Below, in pieces: positions 30,841 through 37,597 of a DNA stretch of 64,000 nt. Made by a program: the position numbers and the translations under genes. Below the pieces are notes generated by a model, which ran no database searches, had not been told where the DNA came from, and saw only the letters and a program-made list of their open reading frames with translations. The stretch lies in the NCBI RefSeq assembly GCF_014650915.1, contig NZ_BMVW01000010.1:62001-126000 (forward strand), written 5' to 3'. Numbering within the stretch: the first letter of the stretch is position 1; the number at the start of each line of letters is the position of its first letter. This DNA is from Streptomyces poonensis (GTDB taxonomy: Bacteria > Actinomycetota > Actinomycetes > Streptomycetales > Streptomycetaceae).

Positions 30841-33143
30841 GCAACGAAGCAGCCACCGCGACCCCCGCGGAGGCCGCACCGGCCCCCGAACCGCTGCCGC
30901 ACGGGATCGGTGCCTCCCTGCCGCCCGCGGACGCCCGCGCCAAGGCCGAGGGGACCTTCCCCTACGCGGCCGACCTGTGGGCCGAGGGCCTGCTGTGGGC
31001 CGCCGTACTGCGCTCCCCGCACCCGCACGCGCGCGTGCTGTCCATCGACACCTCCCACGCGCGTGAGATGCCCGGCGTACGGGCCGTCGTCACCCACGAG
31101 GACGTGCCGGGCGCCCCGCTGCACGGCCGCGGCAAGGCCGACCGGCCGGTCTTCGCCTCCGAGGTCGTACGGCACCACGGCGAGCCCATCGCGGCCGTCG
31201 CCGCCGACCATCCCGACACCGCGCGCATGGCCGCGGCCGCCGTCATCGTCGAGTACGAAGTGCTCGACCCGGTCACGGACCCCGAGCAGGCCTTCGAGGC
31301 CGAGCCGCTGCACCCCGACGGCAATCTGATCCGCCACATCCCGCTGCACCACGGCGACCCCGGCGCGACCGGCGACATCGTCGTCGAGGGGCTGTACCGC
31401 ATCGGCCGCCAGGACCCCGCCCCGATCGGCGCCGAGGCCGGACTCGCCGTGCCCCGCCCCGACGGCGGCGTCGAGCTCTACCTCGCCTCCACCGACCCGC
31501 ACACCGACCGGGACGCGGCCGCCGCCTGCTACGGCCTGGCGCCCGAGCAGGTGAAGATCGTGGTCACCGGTGTGCCCGGGGCCACCGCCGACCGTGAGGA
31601 CCAGGGCTTCCAGATCCCGCTCGGCCTCCTCGCCCTGAAGACGGGCTGCCCGGTCAAACTCACCGCCACGCGCGAGGAGTCCTTCCTGGGCCACGCCCAC
31701 CGGCACCCGACCCTGCTGCGCTACCGCCACCACGCGGACGCCGAGGGCCGGCTGGTGAAGGTCGAGGCGCAAATCTTGCTGGACGCGGGCGCGTACGCGG
31801 ACACGTCCTCCGACGCGCTGGCCGCCGCGGTGTCGTTCGCCTGCGGCCCGTACGTCGTGCCCAACGCCTTCATCGAGGGCTGGGCCGTACGCACCAACAA
31901 CCCGCCCTCCGGCCATGTGCGCGGCGAGGGCGCGATGCAGGTCTGTGCGGCCTACGAGGCCCAGATGGACAAGCTGGCGAAGAAGCTGGGGGCGGACCCG
32001 GCCGAGCTGCGCATGCGCAACGTCATGTCCACGGGCGACGTGCTCCCCACCGGCCAGACGGTGACGTGCCCGGCCCCGGTGGCGGAACTCCTCCAGGCCG
32101 TGCAGGACTTCCCCCTCCCTGCCCTCCCCAAGGACACGCCCGAGGACGAATGGCTGCTCCCGGGCGGCCTCGAGGGCGCGGGCGAACCGGGCGCGGTGCG
32201 CCGGGGCGTGGGCTACGGGCTCGGCATGGTGCACATGCTGGGCGCCGAGGGCGCGGACGAGGTCTCGACGGCCACGGTGAAGGTCCAGAACGGCGTCGCG
32301 ACGGTGCTGTGCGCTGCGGTGGAGACGGGCCAGGGCTTCTCGACACTGGCCCGGCAGATCGTCCAGGAGACCCTGGGCATCGACGAGGTCCACGTGGCAC
32401 CGGTCGACACGGACCAGCCCCCCGCGGGCGCGGGCTGCCGGGGCCGCCACACATGGGTCTCGGGCGGCGCGGTGGAACGCGCGGCGAAGATGGTCCGCAC
32501 CCAGCTCCTCCAGCCCCTGGCGCACAAGTTCGGCCTGTCCACGGAGCTGCTCCAGATCGCCGACGGTAAGATCACCTCGTACGACGGCGTCCTGTCCACC
32601 ACCGTCGCCGAGGTGCTGGAGGGCAAGGAACTGTGGGCCACCGCCCAGTGCCGCCCCCACCCGACGGAACCGCTCGACGGGGCGGGCCAGGGCGACGCGT
32701 TCGTGGGCATGGCGTTCTGCGCGATCCGCGCGGTGGTGGACGTGGACATCGAGCTGGGATCGGTACGGGTCGTGGAGCTGGCGGTCGCCCAGGACGTGGG
32801 CCGCGTCCTGAACCCCGCCCAGCTCACCGCGCGCATCGAGGCGGGCGTGACCCAGGGACTCGGCGTGGCGCTGACGGAGAACCTCCGCACTCCCCGCGGC
32901 CTGATCCGCCACCCGGACCTCACGGGCTACTCCCTCCCGACGGCCCTGGACGCCCCCGACATCCGCATCGTCAAACTCGTCGAGGAACGCGACGTGGTCG
33001 CCCCCTTCGGCGCGAAGGCGGTCAGCGCCGTCCCGGTGGTGACGTCCCCCGCGGCCATCGCCTCCGCGGTCCGCGCGGCGACGGGCCGCCCGGTCAACCG
33101 TCTGCCGATCCGGCCGCAGGCGGCGGTGGTGACGGGGGTGTGA
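30837..33143 (+). CDS. molybdopterin-binding subunit of xanthine dehydrogenase-like enzyme, catalytic Glu absent
   Basis: 768 residues; GTG start overlapping the previous stop. Layout is that of the XdhB/CoxL large subunit: an N-terminal a/b hammerhead (GTFPYAADLWAEGLLWAAVLRSPHPHARV), LDAGAYADTSS, RGEGAMQVCAAYEAQMDKLA, VETGQGFSTLARQI (molybdopterin contact) and VAQDVGRVLNPAQL. At the active-site loop where family members read GAKGVGE(A/P), this protein reads GAKAVSAV (around residue 731), so the base-catalyst glutamate is alanine. Substrate (purine, aldehyde or other) cannot be told. Ends at a hairpin terminator. Confidence 0.85.
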   Translation: MSNEAATATPAEAAPAPEPLPHGIGASLPPADARAKAEGTFPYAADLWAEGLLWAAVLRSPHPHARVLSIDTSHAREMPGVRAVVTHEDVPGAPLHGRGKADRPVFASEVVRHHGEPIAAVAADHPDTARMAAAAVIVEYEVLDPVTDPEQAFEAEPLHPDGNLIRHIPLHHGDPGATGDIVVEGLYRIGRQDPAPIGAEAGLAVPRPDGGVELYLASTDPHTDRDAAAACYGLAPEQVKIVVTGVPGATADREDQGFQIPLGLLALKTGCPVKLTATREESFLGHAHRHPTLLRYRHHADAEGRLVKVEAQILLDAGAYADTSSDALAAAVSFACGPYVVPNAFIEGWAVRTNNPPSGHVRGEGAMQVCAAYEAQMDKLAKKLGADPAELRMRNVMSTGDVLPTGQTVTCPAPVAELLQAVQDFPLPALPKDTPEDEWLLPGGLEGAGEPGAVRRGVGYGLGMVHMLGAEGADEVSTATVKVQNGVATVLCAAVETGQGFSTLARQIVQETLGIDEVHVAPVDTDQPPAGAGCRGRHTWVSGGAVERAAKMVRTQLLQPLAHKFGLSTELLQIADGKITSYDGVLSTTVAEVLEGKELWATAQCRPHPTEPLDGAGQGDAFVGMAFCAIRAVVDVDIELGSVRVVELAVAQDVGRVLNPAQLTARIEAGVTQGLGVALTENLRTPRGLIRHPDLTGYSLPTALDAPDIRIVKLVEERDVVAPFGAKAVSAVPVVTSPAAIASAVRAATGRPVNRLPIRPQAAVVTGV

Positions 33144-33147
33144 CGCA

Positions 33148-33173
33148 CGTCCCCCGCCGTACCGCGGGGGACG
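33148..33173 (+). terminator. terminator of the molybdenum hydroxylase operon
   Basis: Perfect 10-bp arms CGTCCCCCGC (33148-33157) and GCGGGGGACG (33164-33173) with loop CGTACC, four bases after the stop. Confidence 0.75.
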
Positions 33174-33298
33174 GCGTGGAAATTCCCGGCGTTGTCAGTG
33201 GGACGGCGTAAGGTTTTCGGTCAGTGGGACAACCGCGTCGATGCCGTGGTGTCCCAACCGGGGGAAGCACCACGGGAACCACATGCGCGGGGGGCGCC

Positions 33299-34144
33299 AT
33301 GAGCACGGGTACGACGGTGGCGGGCAGTGGAACGGTCACATTCACGCTCACCTGCTCAGCGCCGGTCACGCCGCGCGAGGAGGCCAGGCTGGGGCGGGCG
33401 GCCGAGCTGGTGGCCCGCGCCGGGGAGCTGGCGCGGGAGCTGCGGGACCAGCTGGTGCTCGGGTCGCTGCGCGAGCTGGACAAGGACCTGGAGCGGATAG
33501 TCCGCGAAGGCGAGGCGGCCCGGTCCTCGACGCCACCCATGTGCGGTCTGTCCTCGTCCCTGGAGGGCGTGTTGCGACTCGCGGCGGCCACCACCTCGGA
33601 GCCGGATGCCGGCCTGGCACCGTACTGGAGGGCCGCCACGCTGATCCGCCCCTTCCTCCGCAGCGAGGGACCCGCCGCCGGCGAAACCGTGCGCTTCGAG
33701 GAGCTCGACTTCCCGTCGACGCTCACGCACGAGCCGACGCGCCGCTTTCTGCGGGAGGTCGGCCTCCCCGAGGACGGCTTCCTGTTCCAGCTGGACTCCG
33801 AGGTGCCCCTGCCGACTCTGCCCGAGTACTACGAGTACTGGGCGGACGAGCGCCCCGACTGCCTGGCGACGGCTGCGTCTGAACTCCCGCTGGGCGCCGA
33901 CCGGTTAATCCGTCTCGGCCACCTGCTGGAGGACACGCACCTCGTCGTCGACGGCGCCACCGGAGCGGTCCAGTGCTGGAGCGAGCCCGACCGCACGCTG
34001 CGGCCCCTCAACGCCGACCTCTCCACGCTCGCCTTCACGGTCCGGCTGGTCCTGCGCCGGAGGAAGCTCGACGCGGACTACGACCTCACGCCCTTCCACA
34101 CGTACCTGACGGCCACGATGCCCCCGGCGATCCCGGCCTGCTGA
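33299..34144 (+). CDS. SUKH-4-like protein
   Basis: 281 residues from an ATG preceded by GGGGGGC. N-terminal ~85 residues are helical and charged (EEARLGRAAELVARAGELARELRDQLVLGSLRELDKDLERI). The rest, TRRFLREVGLPEDGFLFQLDSE...DRLIRLGHLLEDTHLVVDGATGAVQCWSE...LNADLSTLAFTVRLVL, has the spacing of SUKH-4/SMI1 domains, which often act as immunity proteins against secreted or contact-delivered toxins. No toxin gene is next to it, so it may be an orphan immunity gene or have another role. Confidence 0.6.
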   Translation: MSTGTTVAGSGTVTFTLTCSAPVTPREEARLGRAAELVARAGELARELRDQLVLGSLRELDKDLERIVREGEAARSSTPPMCGLSSSLEGVLRLAAATTSEPDAGLAPYWRAATLIRPFLRSEGPAAGETVRFEELDFPSTLTHEPTRRFLREVGLPEDGFLFQLDSEVPLPTLPEYYEYWADERPDCLATAASELPLGADRLIRLGHLLEDTHLVVDGATGAVQCWSEPDRTLRPLNADLSTLAFTVRLVLRRRKLDADYDLTPFHTYLTATMPPAIPAC

Positions 34145-34184
34145 ACGGGGCGGCCGGGACCGCCGCGTGCCGCTGCCGCTGCCG

Positions 34185-34499
34185 TTACGGGGCTTCCTCG
34201 TACGGTGGGATGCGCCGCCCCCGGCCCTCAGCGATGTTGAGCACGTCCGTCAGTGACTCGGACAGACGGCGGGAGATGAACCGCAGCTCCCCGGTCGTGA
34301 GGCTCGCCGCCTCGTCGAGCATCGGGCGAGCCAGGCCCAGGATGACGACCGCCGTCTCGATCTGCTGATCCTCCACGTCGTCCGCCAGCAGGGCGAGCGG
34401 GGTGGCCGTGCCGTCCGTGACGAGGTGAGCGGGTTTGCCCTCCGGGCCGGTCCAGGGGAGGAGGCGGAGATGTGTGGGGGAAGGGGGTCGGTGGTTCAT
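34185..34499 (-). CDS. small conserved Streptomyces protein (unknown function)
   Basis: 104 residues: HLRLLPWTGPEGKPAHLVTDG near the start, then LALLADDVEDQQIETAVVILGLARPML and ELRFISRRLSESLTDVLNIAEGRGRRIP. The pattern is common in Streptomyces, usually beside an ATP-binding (anti-sigma-like) protein and small basic proteins. Its ATG shares one base with the stop of the upstream gene (TGATG), so the two are translationally coupled. No function is established. Confidence 0.65.
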   Translation of the reverse strand: MNHRPPSPTHLRLLPWTGPEGKPAHLVTDGTATPLALLADDVEDQQIETAVVILGLARPMLDEAASLTTGELRFISRRLSESLTDVLNIAEGRGRRIPPYEEAP

Positions 34500-34738
34500 C
34501 ACGCGGCTGCCACCGCCTCTTCGTGCCGAAGGAGGTAGGGCCGTACGACGGGGAATCCGTCGGCGCGGATCACTTCGTGCACGGTGTACGGGGAGCGCGG
34601 GGTCGGGAGAGGGCTGCGCGAAGGATCGGGGGTGTGGCGCGCGTGTCGCCGAGCGGGGGACGTCGGATGGTTTTCCGCGCGGTGCCTGCCGCTCGGGGGC
34701 ATGAGCCACGAGAGAAGGACAGTCAGTAGAGTTCGCAC
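34499..34738 (-). CDS. small basic Streptomyces protein (unknown function)
   Basis: 79 residues from a GTG with AGGAG ten bases upstream: MRTLLTVLLSWLMPPSGRHRA, a His/Pro/Arg-rich middle and PYTVHEVIRADGFPVVRPYLLRHEE. The N-terminal MRxLL...LLPPxGRHR and the RPYLLxHE end recur in small Streptomyces proteins paired with the downstream family. Role unknown. Confidence 0.6.
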   Translation of the reverse strand: MRTLLTVLLSWLMPPSGRHRAENHPTSPARRHARHTPDPSRSPLPTPRSPYTVHEVIRADGFPVVRPYLLRHEEAVAAA

Positions 34739-35066
34739 TTGTCGGTCACTCCTGAGGTGATCGGCCGTGCCCCGGGAGGTCTAGTCCACCTCGCCGGGGT
34801 CCTTGCTGTTTACCCAGGCGGGCGTGGTCGACCCTGACGCCGGGCGTTGTCGGCTCATAGCGTCCCGGAATTCACGGGGATATGCGACCGCGAAAGCGCG
34901 ATACCGCGATAGCGCGATAGCGCGAATACGCGAAACCTGCAGGTCCTGCCGCCGTGATAAAGATGTGGGGCCCCAGCAGCGGACGGGCCGTTCCGCGAGA
35001 AGAGGGCAAGCTCCACACCGTTCAAAGCTCGTTCATTGCGAAGAAGTAGGGGCGGGTGCCGAGGTT
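34739..35066. other. gene-free region with tandem repeats before a GntR gene
   Basis: About 330 bases separating divergent genes. The chief content is the 8-bp tandem array at 34889-34936. No open frame with codon bias is seen before the GntR start. Confidence 0.5.
34889..34936 (+). repeat. six tandem 8-bp repeats CGCGA(T/A)A(G/C)
   Basis: Units in strict register: CGCGAAAG, CGCGATAC, CGCGATAG, CGCGATAG, CGCGAATA, CGCGAAAC. Every unit starts CGCGA. The array is about 130 bases upstream of a short GntR-type regulator and resembles either an iteron-like binding array or a slippage-prone microsatellite. Confidence 0.85.
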
Positions 35067-35294
35067 ATGAACCTTGATCGCTCTGTACCTGTATGGCCTC
35101 AGGTGGCGGACGAGTTGCGTCGACGGCTGGGGGCGGGATGGTACGAGCCGGGTGAACGCTTCCTGGGCACCGTGGACATCGCCGCCGAGTTCCAGGTGAG
35201 CCAGTCCACGGCTCAGAAGGTTGTGGTCGCTCTTCGTGAGGAGGGGCGGCTGTACACCGTGCTGGGACAAGGGTCGTTCGTCGTGGGGGAGTAA
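35067..35294 (+). CDS. short GntR-type winged-helix regulator
   Basis: 75 residues, only the DNA-binding domain: VPVWPQVADELRRRLGAGWYEPGERFLGTVDIAAEFQVSQSTAQKVVVALREEGRLYTVLGQGSFVV. GntR proteins normally carry a ~160-residue ligand domain after this; here the stop follows directly. Such minimal forms exist in Streptomyces plasmids and islands. The ribosome site (GAGG two bases before ATG) is poor. It is convergent with, and four bases from, the DUF6082 gene. Confidence 0.75.
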   Translation: MNLDRSVPVWPQVADELRRRLGAGWYEPGERFLGTVDIAAEFQVSQSTAQKVVVALREEGRLYTVLGQGSFVVGE

Positions 35295-35298
35295 AGGG

Positions 35299-35940
35299 CT
35301 AGCCGTCGGTGGAATGGCGGGAAGCTGATGGAAGTGGAGGACCTGTCGCGACTGCTTGTTCGTACGCTGCGTCCATCAAAGCGACGAACTTAATGAATCG
35401 ACGATCTCCCAACGCCACGGCGTAAGCATTCCAGTACGCCGACGTCAGATGCCAGTGTCGGCGGGCTGCTTCGCCTCGAAAGTGGAGTTCGGTCAGTACC
35501 CGCACCACGTCATCATTTGTCCGCTTCAGTCGGTAGTCGGCCCACCAGTTGCTGACGATGAGATTGACAAAGGCTACTTGCTTTCTCTCTCGAAACGAGA
35601 CGAGGTCGGGAAGTGGCTCCCAGCAGAGTGCAAGCTCCGGGTCGTCGAGGGAAGCGAGAAGGAGTTGGCGGTGAGACGCACGCTGGGCCTCCTCGTTCGC
35701 GATGTCGGTCTGATGCGACTGATGCACCAGCGATGCGACCACACCCAGCAGAGCAGCCGCTGAGAATAGAACGGAAAGGGCACCGTAAGCCTGACTGATT
35801 TTGCTGAGCCTGTCCCAGTCTTCCTCCGCTGGCGCTGCCCATTGCAGCAAGAAAGGCGTCATTACTATGGCGAGGGCCATGACCACCCCTGTCGCGCTCC
35901 ACGCCATGATCGTGCGTTGTCGTGCGGGTAGCCTTGCCAT
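35299..35940 (-). CDS. DUF6082-like membrane protein
   Basis: 213 residues; ATG with GGGAGTGGAG upstream. Two N-terminal membrane segments (about 10-32 WSATGVVMALAIVMTPFLLQWA and 50-72 AYGALSVLFSAAALLGVVASLVH) are followed by QSHQTDIANEEAQRASHRQLLLASLDDPELALCW and a helical cytoplasmic part ending HWHLTSAYWNAYAVALGDRRFIKFVALMDAAYEQA. This matches the Streptomyces DUF6082 pattern. Function unknown. It lies beside tRNA-Cys in the accessory patch, and a longer upstream frame that reads into the tRNA is not credible. Confidence 0.7.
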   Translation of the reverse strand: MARLPARQRTIMAWSATGVVMALAIVMTPFLLQWAAPAEEDWDRLSKISQAYGALSVLFSAAALLGVVASLVHQSHQTDIANEEAQRASHRQLLLASLDDPELALCWEPLPDLVSFRERKQVAFVNLIVSNWWADYRLKRTNDDVVRVLTELHFRGEAARRHWHLTSAYWNAYAVALGDRRFIKFVALMDAAYEQAVATGPPLPSASRHSTDG

Positions 35941-36103
35941 GAGTTCTCCACTCCCGAGATGTTCGCCATCTTGCGGAGTCGCGGACCTACGGACAAGACA
36001 ACAGTCGAGATCGCTGACGAAAGCACTGCGAGACGTTCGGGTCCGGCGGTCGATCCGTACTTGGTGAGGTCGACTGGGGGAGAACTGAGAGGACCCAACG
36101 GCA

Positions 36104-36131
36104 GGGCGGCACCCCGGCATGGGGGCCGCCC
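36104..36131 (-). terminator. terminator downstream of tRNA-Cys
   Basis: GGGCGGC-A-CCCC and GGGG-GCCGCCC form an 11-bp stem with loop GGCAT, 17 bases from the tRNA 3' end. A second small inverted repeat CTGTCG/CGACAG (36134-36148) sits between the tRNA and this stem. Confidence 0.65.
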
Positions 36132-36148
36132 TTCTGTCGTCGCGACAG

Positions 36149-36220
36149 AGGCCGTGGCGGGAATCGAACCCGCGTAACTCGCTTTGCAGGCGAGTCCCTG
36201 AACCACTCGGGCACACGGCC
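36149..36220 (-). tRNA. tRNA-Cys (GCA)
   Basis: 72 nt on the minus strand. Acceptor GGCCGTG pairs with CACGGCC; the anticodon arm is CTCGC-CTGCAAA-GCGAG with anticodon GCA; the T arm is GCGGG-TTCGATT-CCCGC; the discriminator base is T (U73), an identity element for cysteinyl-tRNA synthetase. The D stem is a 3-bp CCC/GGG. CCA is not encoded. It stands alone with no tRNA neighbours. tRNA 3' ends are favoured integration sites, but I see no second copy of this 3' half in the window. Confidence 0.93.
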
Positions 36221-36960
36221 GAGGTGAGGAGCGGTGTGTGCTCCGTCTCGATGTCTCGACCGTAGGCGGGGCGCGTGCGGTGACTCAAGAGCCTTGTGCG
36301 CGCTGCAATGCGACTGCCACACGCCGTTCATGAATGGGGACCACGGACGGACCCGCGCCGACCGCTCCCGGGACGGGTGGCCCACCCGGAGACGACCACC
36401 TCATCGCCGGGCACCCGAGAAAATCTATGTTGGCCGGAGTAGACATTGGGCGATGGCACGAGTAGGGTTTGTTGCGTACCCCAGGGAGATAGCAGGCCTG
36501 GCAGAGACGAACTGCCGGGAAGTAGTAGACGCAGTTGCAGTGCGCAGGACGGTGCGGTGGTGGAGTTCCGAAGCCAGGGTTGTTTCATGACGGCGACGGG
36601 GCTGACGGCCGGACCGGGCGGCCCGCAGTGATCAGGGGCCGCCGTGAGCAGTACCGCATCACCAGCAGTAGGCAGTACCCCGCTTGGTAAGTAGTTGATC
36701 ACTGAGGGAAGAACGGAGGAACCCGCGCCATCAGGATCGCCCGGGCAGAAGTCGTGGGCCCGGGTACCGCAGGACATCGATAGTGAGGTGGTCTCCGGTC
36801 AAGCAATCGCGATCCCCGCAGGCTCGACAGAAGTACGGTCGGGCCGGCGGAAACAAGAAGCCGGCGCAGTACCGAGGTCGGCAGATGGTCTAGCAGTTCC
36901 TTCGGGGCCTTGGTGCCGTACGGCACCAAGGCCCCTCCACGCGTTCAGAGAGAGGTGCGA
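36221..36960 (+). other. 740-base non-coding stretch, possible structured leader or RNA gene
   Basis: No frame here has Streptomyces codon bias or a ribosome site, and GC is lower than around it. From about 36440 the plus strand contains GGGTTTGTTGCGTACCC (stem-capable, about 36465-36481), GCCTGGCAG-agacgaa-CTGCCGGG (about 36496-36519), GGGCGGCCC (about 36617-36625) with GGGGCCGCC downstream, and finally the perfect 32-bp palindrome at 36904-36935. It runs directly into the MerR-type gene, so it may be a long 5' leader or an independent small RNA. Confidence 0.4.
36904..36935. terminator. 32-bp perfect palindrome before the MerR-type gene
   Basis: GGGGCCTTGGTGCCGT and its complement abut with no spacer, 25 bases before the start codon. 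As RNA it would form a 14-bp stem with a tight loop. It may end an upstream transcript or block/regulate initiation of the downstream gene. Confidence 0.55.
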
Positions 36961-37299
36961 ATGACAGCAGATGACTCGTACGACCGTCTTGATGACGATG
37001 ATTACCCTGCCTACACGATGGGCCGGGCCGCCGAAATGATCGGCACCACCCCGGGTTTCCTCCGCGCCATAGGCGAGGCTCGCCTCATCACCCCGCTCCG
37101 GTCCAAGGGCGGCCATCGCCGCTACTCCCGCTACCAGTTGCGCATCGCCGCCCGCGCCCGGGAACTCGTCGACCAAGGCACCCCCATCGAGGCCGCCTGC
37201 CGCATCATCATCCTCGAGGACCAGCTCGCAGAAGCCCAGCGCATGAACGCCGAATACCGCCGTGCCGCCGAGTCGGAGAAGCCTACGGCCGCGAGCTGA
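36961..37299 (+). CDS. MerR-family helix-turn-helix regulator
   Basis: 112 residues; ATG with AGAGAGG upstream. An acidic start (DDSYDRLDDDDYPAY) is followed by the MerR DNA-binding domain TMGRAAEMIGTTPGFLRAIGEARLITPLRSKGGHRRYSRYQLRIAARARELVDQGTPIEAACRIIILEDQLAEA and a short coiled dimerisation helix. No effector domain is present, as in small regulators such as BldC, though it is longer and distinct from BldC. Target unknown. A good terminator follows. Confidence 0.85.
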   Translation: MTADDSYDRLDDDDYPAYTMGRAAEMIGTTPGFLRAIGEARLITPLRSKGGHRRYSRYQLRIAARARELVDQGTPIEAACRIIILEDQLAEAQRMNAEYRRAAESEKPTAAS

Positions 37300-37341
37300 T
37301 GCGGCTGAGGCCTGCGATCACACAGAAGGACGGACAACGCG

Positions 37342-37364
37342 GCGGCACCCCGTTCGGGTGCCGC
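37342..37364 (+). terminator. terminator after the MerR-type gene
   Basis: GCGGCACCC-CGTTC-GGGTGCCGC, perfect 9-bp arms, followed by TCTTGTCGT, 43 bases after the stop. Confidence 0.8.
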
Positions 37365-37371
37365 TCTTGTC

Positions 37372-37407
37372 GTCCGCCTCGTCCGCCTCGTCTGCCTCGT
37401 CTGCCTC
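37372..37407 (+). repeat. 9-bp tandem repeat GTC(C/T)GCCTC
   Basis: Four perfect-register units (two GTCCGCCTC, two GTCTGCCTC), then a partial fifth. It lies in the spacer between the MerR-type and MFS genes, right after a terminator. Confidence 0.8.
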
Positions 37408-37481
37408 GTCCGCTCGTCCGGTCAGGCGCCGGAGGCGGAGCCGAGCCGTCCGGTGGCTCGAAAACTCGGGGCGCGGCGCGA

Positions 37482-37525
37482 TACGACTGCAGGACGCCGT
37501 TCTTGAACGGCGTCCTGCAGTCGTA
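37482..37525. terminator. long perfect inverted repeat before the MFS gene
   Basis: 21-bp perfect arms (37482-37502 and 37505-37525) with two central bases TT; the core is ACTGCAGGACGCCGTTC. A related, incomplete copy of the left arm and loop occurs at 36311-36338 near the tRNA gene. Confidence 0.7.
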
Positions 37526-37597
37526 CGACCAAGGTCCGAGGAGGACGTCGACTTTCGACAGGAGTCAGCACCCCCCGCGCCCCTTACCCTGGCGGTC

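Noticed and set aside
36149..36220. Attachment site of an integrated element at tRNA-Cys
   Set aside because: No second copy of the tRNA 3' half and no integrase or excisionase gene within the window.
36328..36777. 149-codon frame in the non-coding stretch near tRNA-Cys
   Set aside because: Ser/Pro/Leu-rich with flat codon-position GC; no family or start signal.
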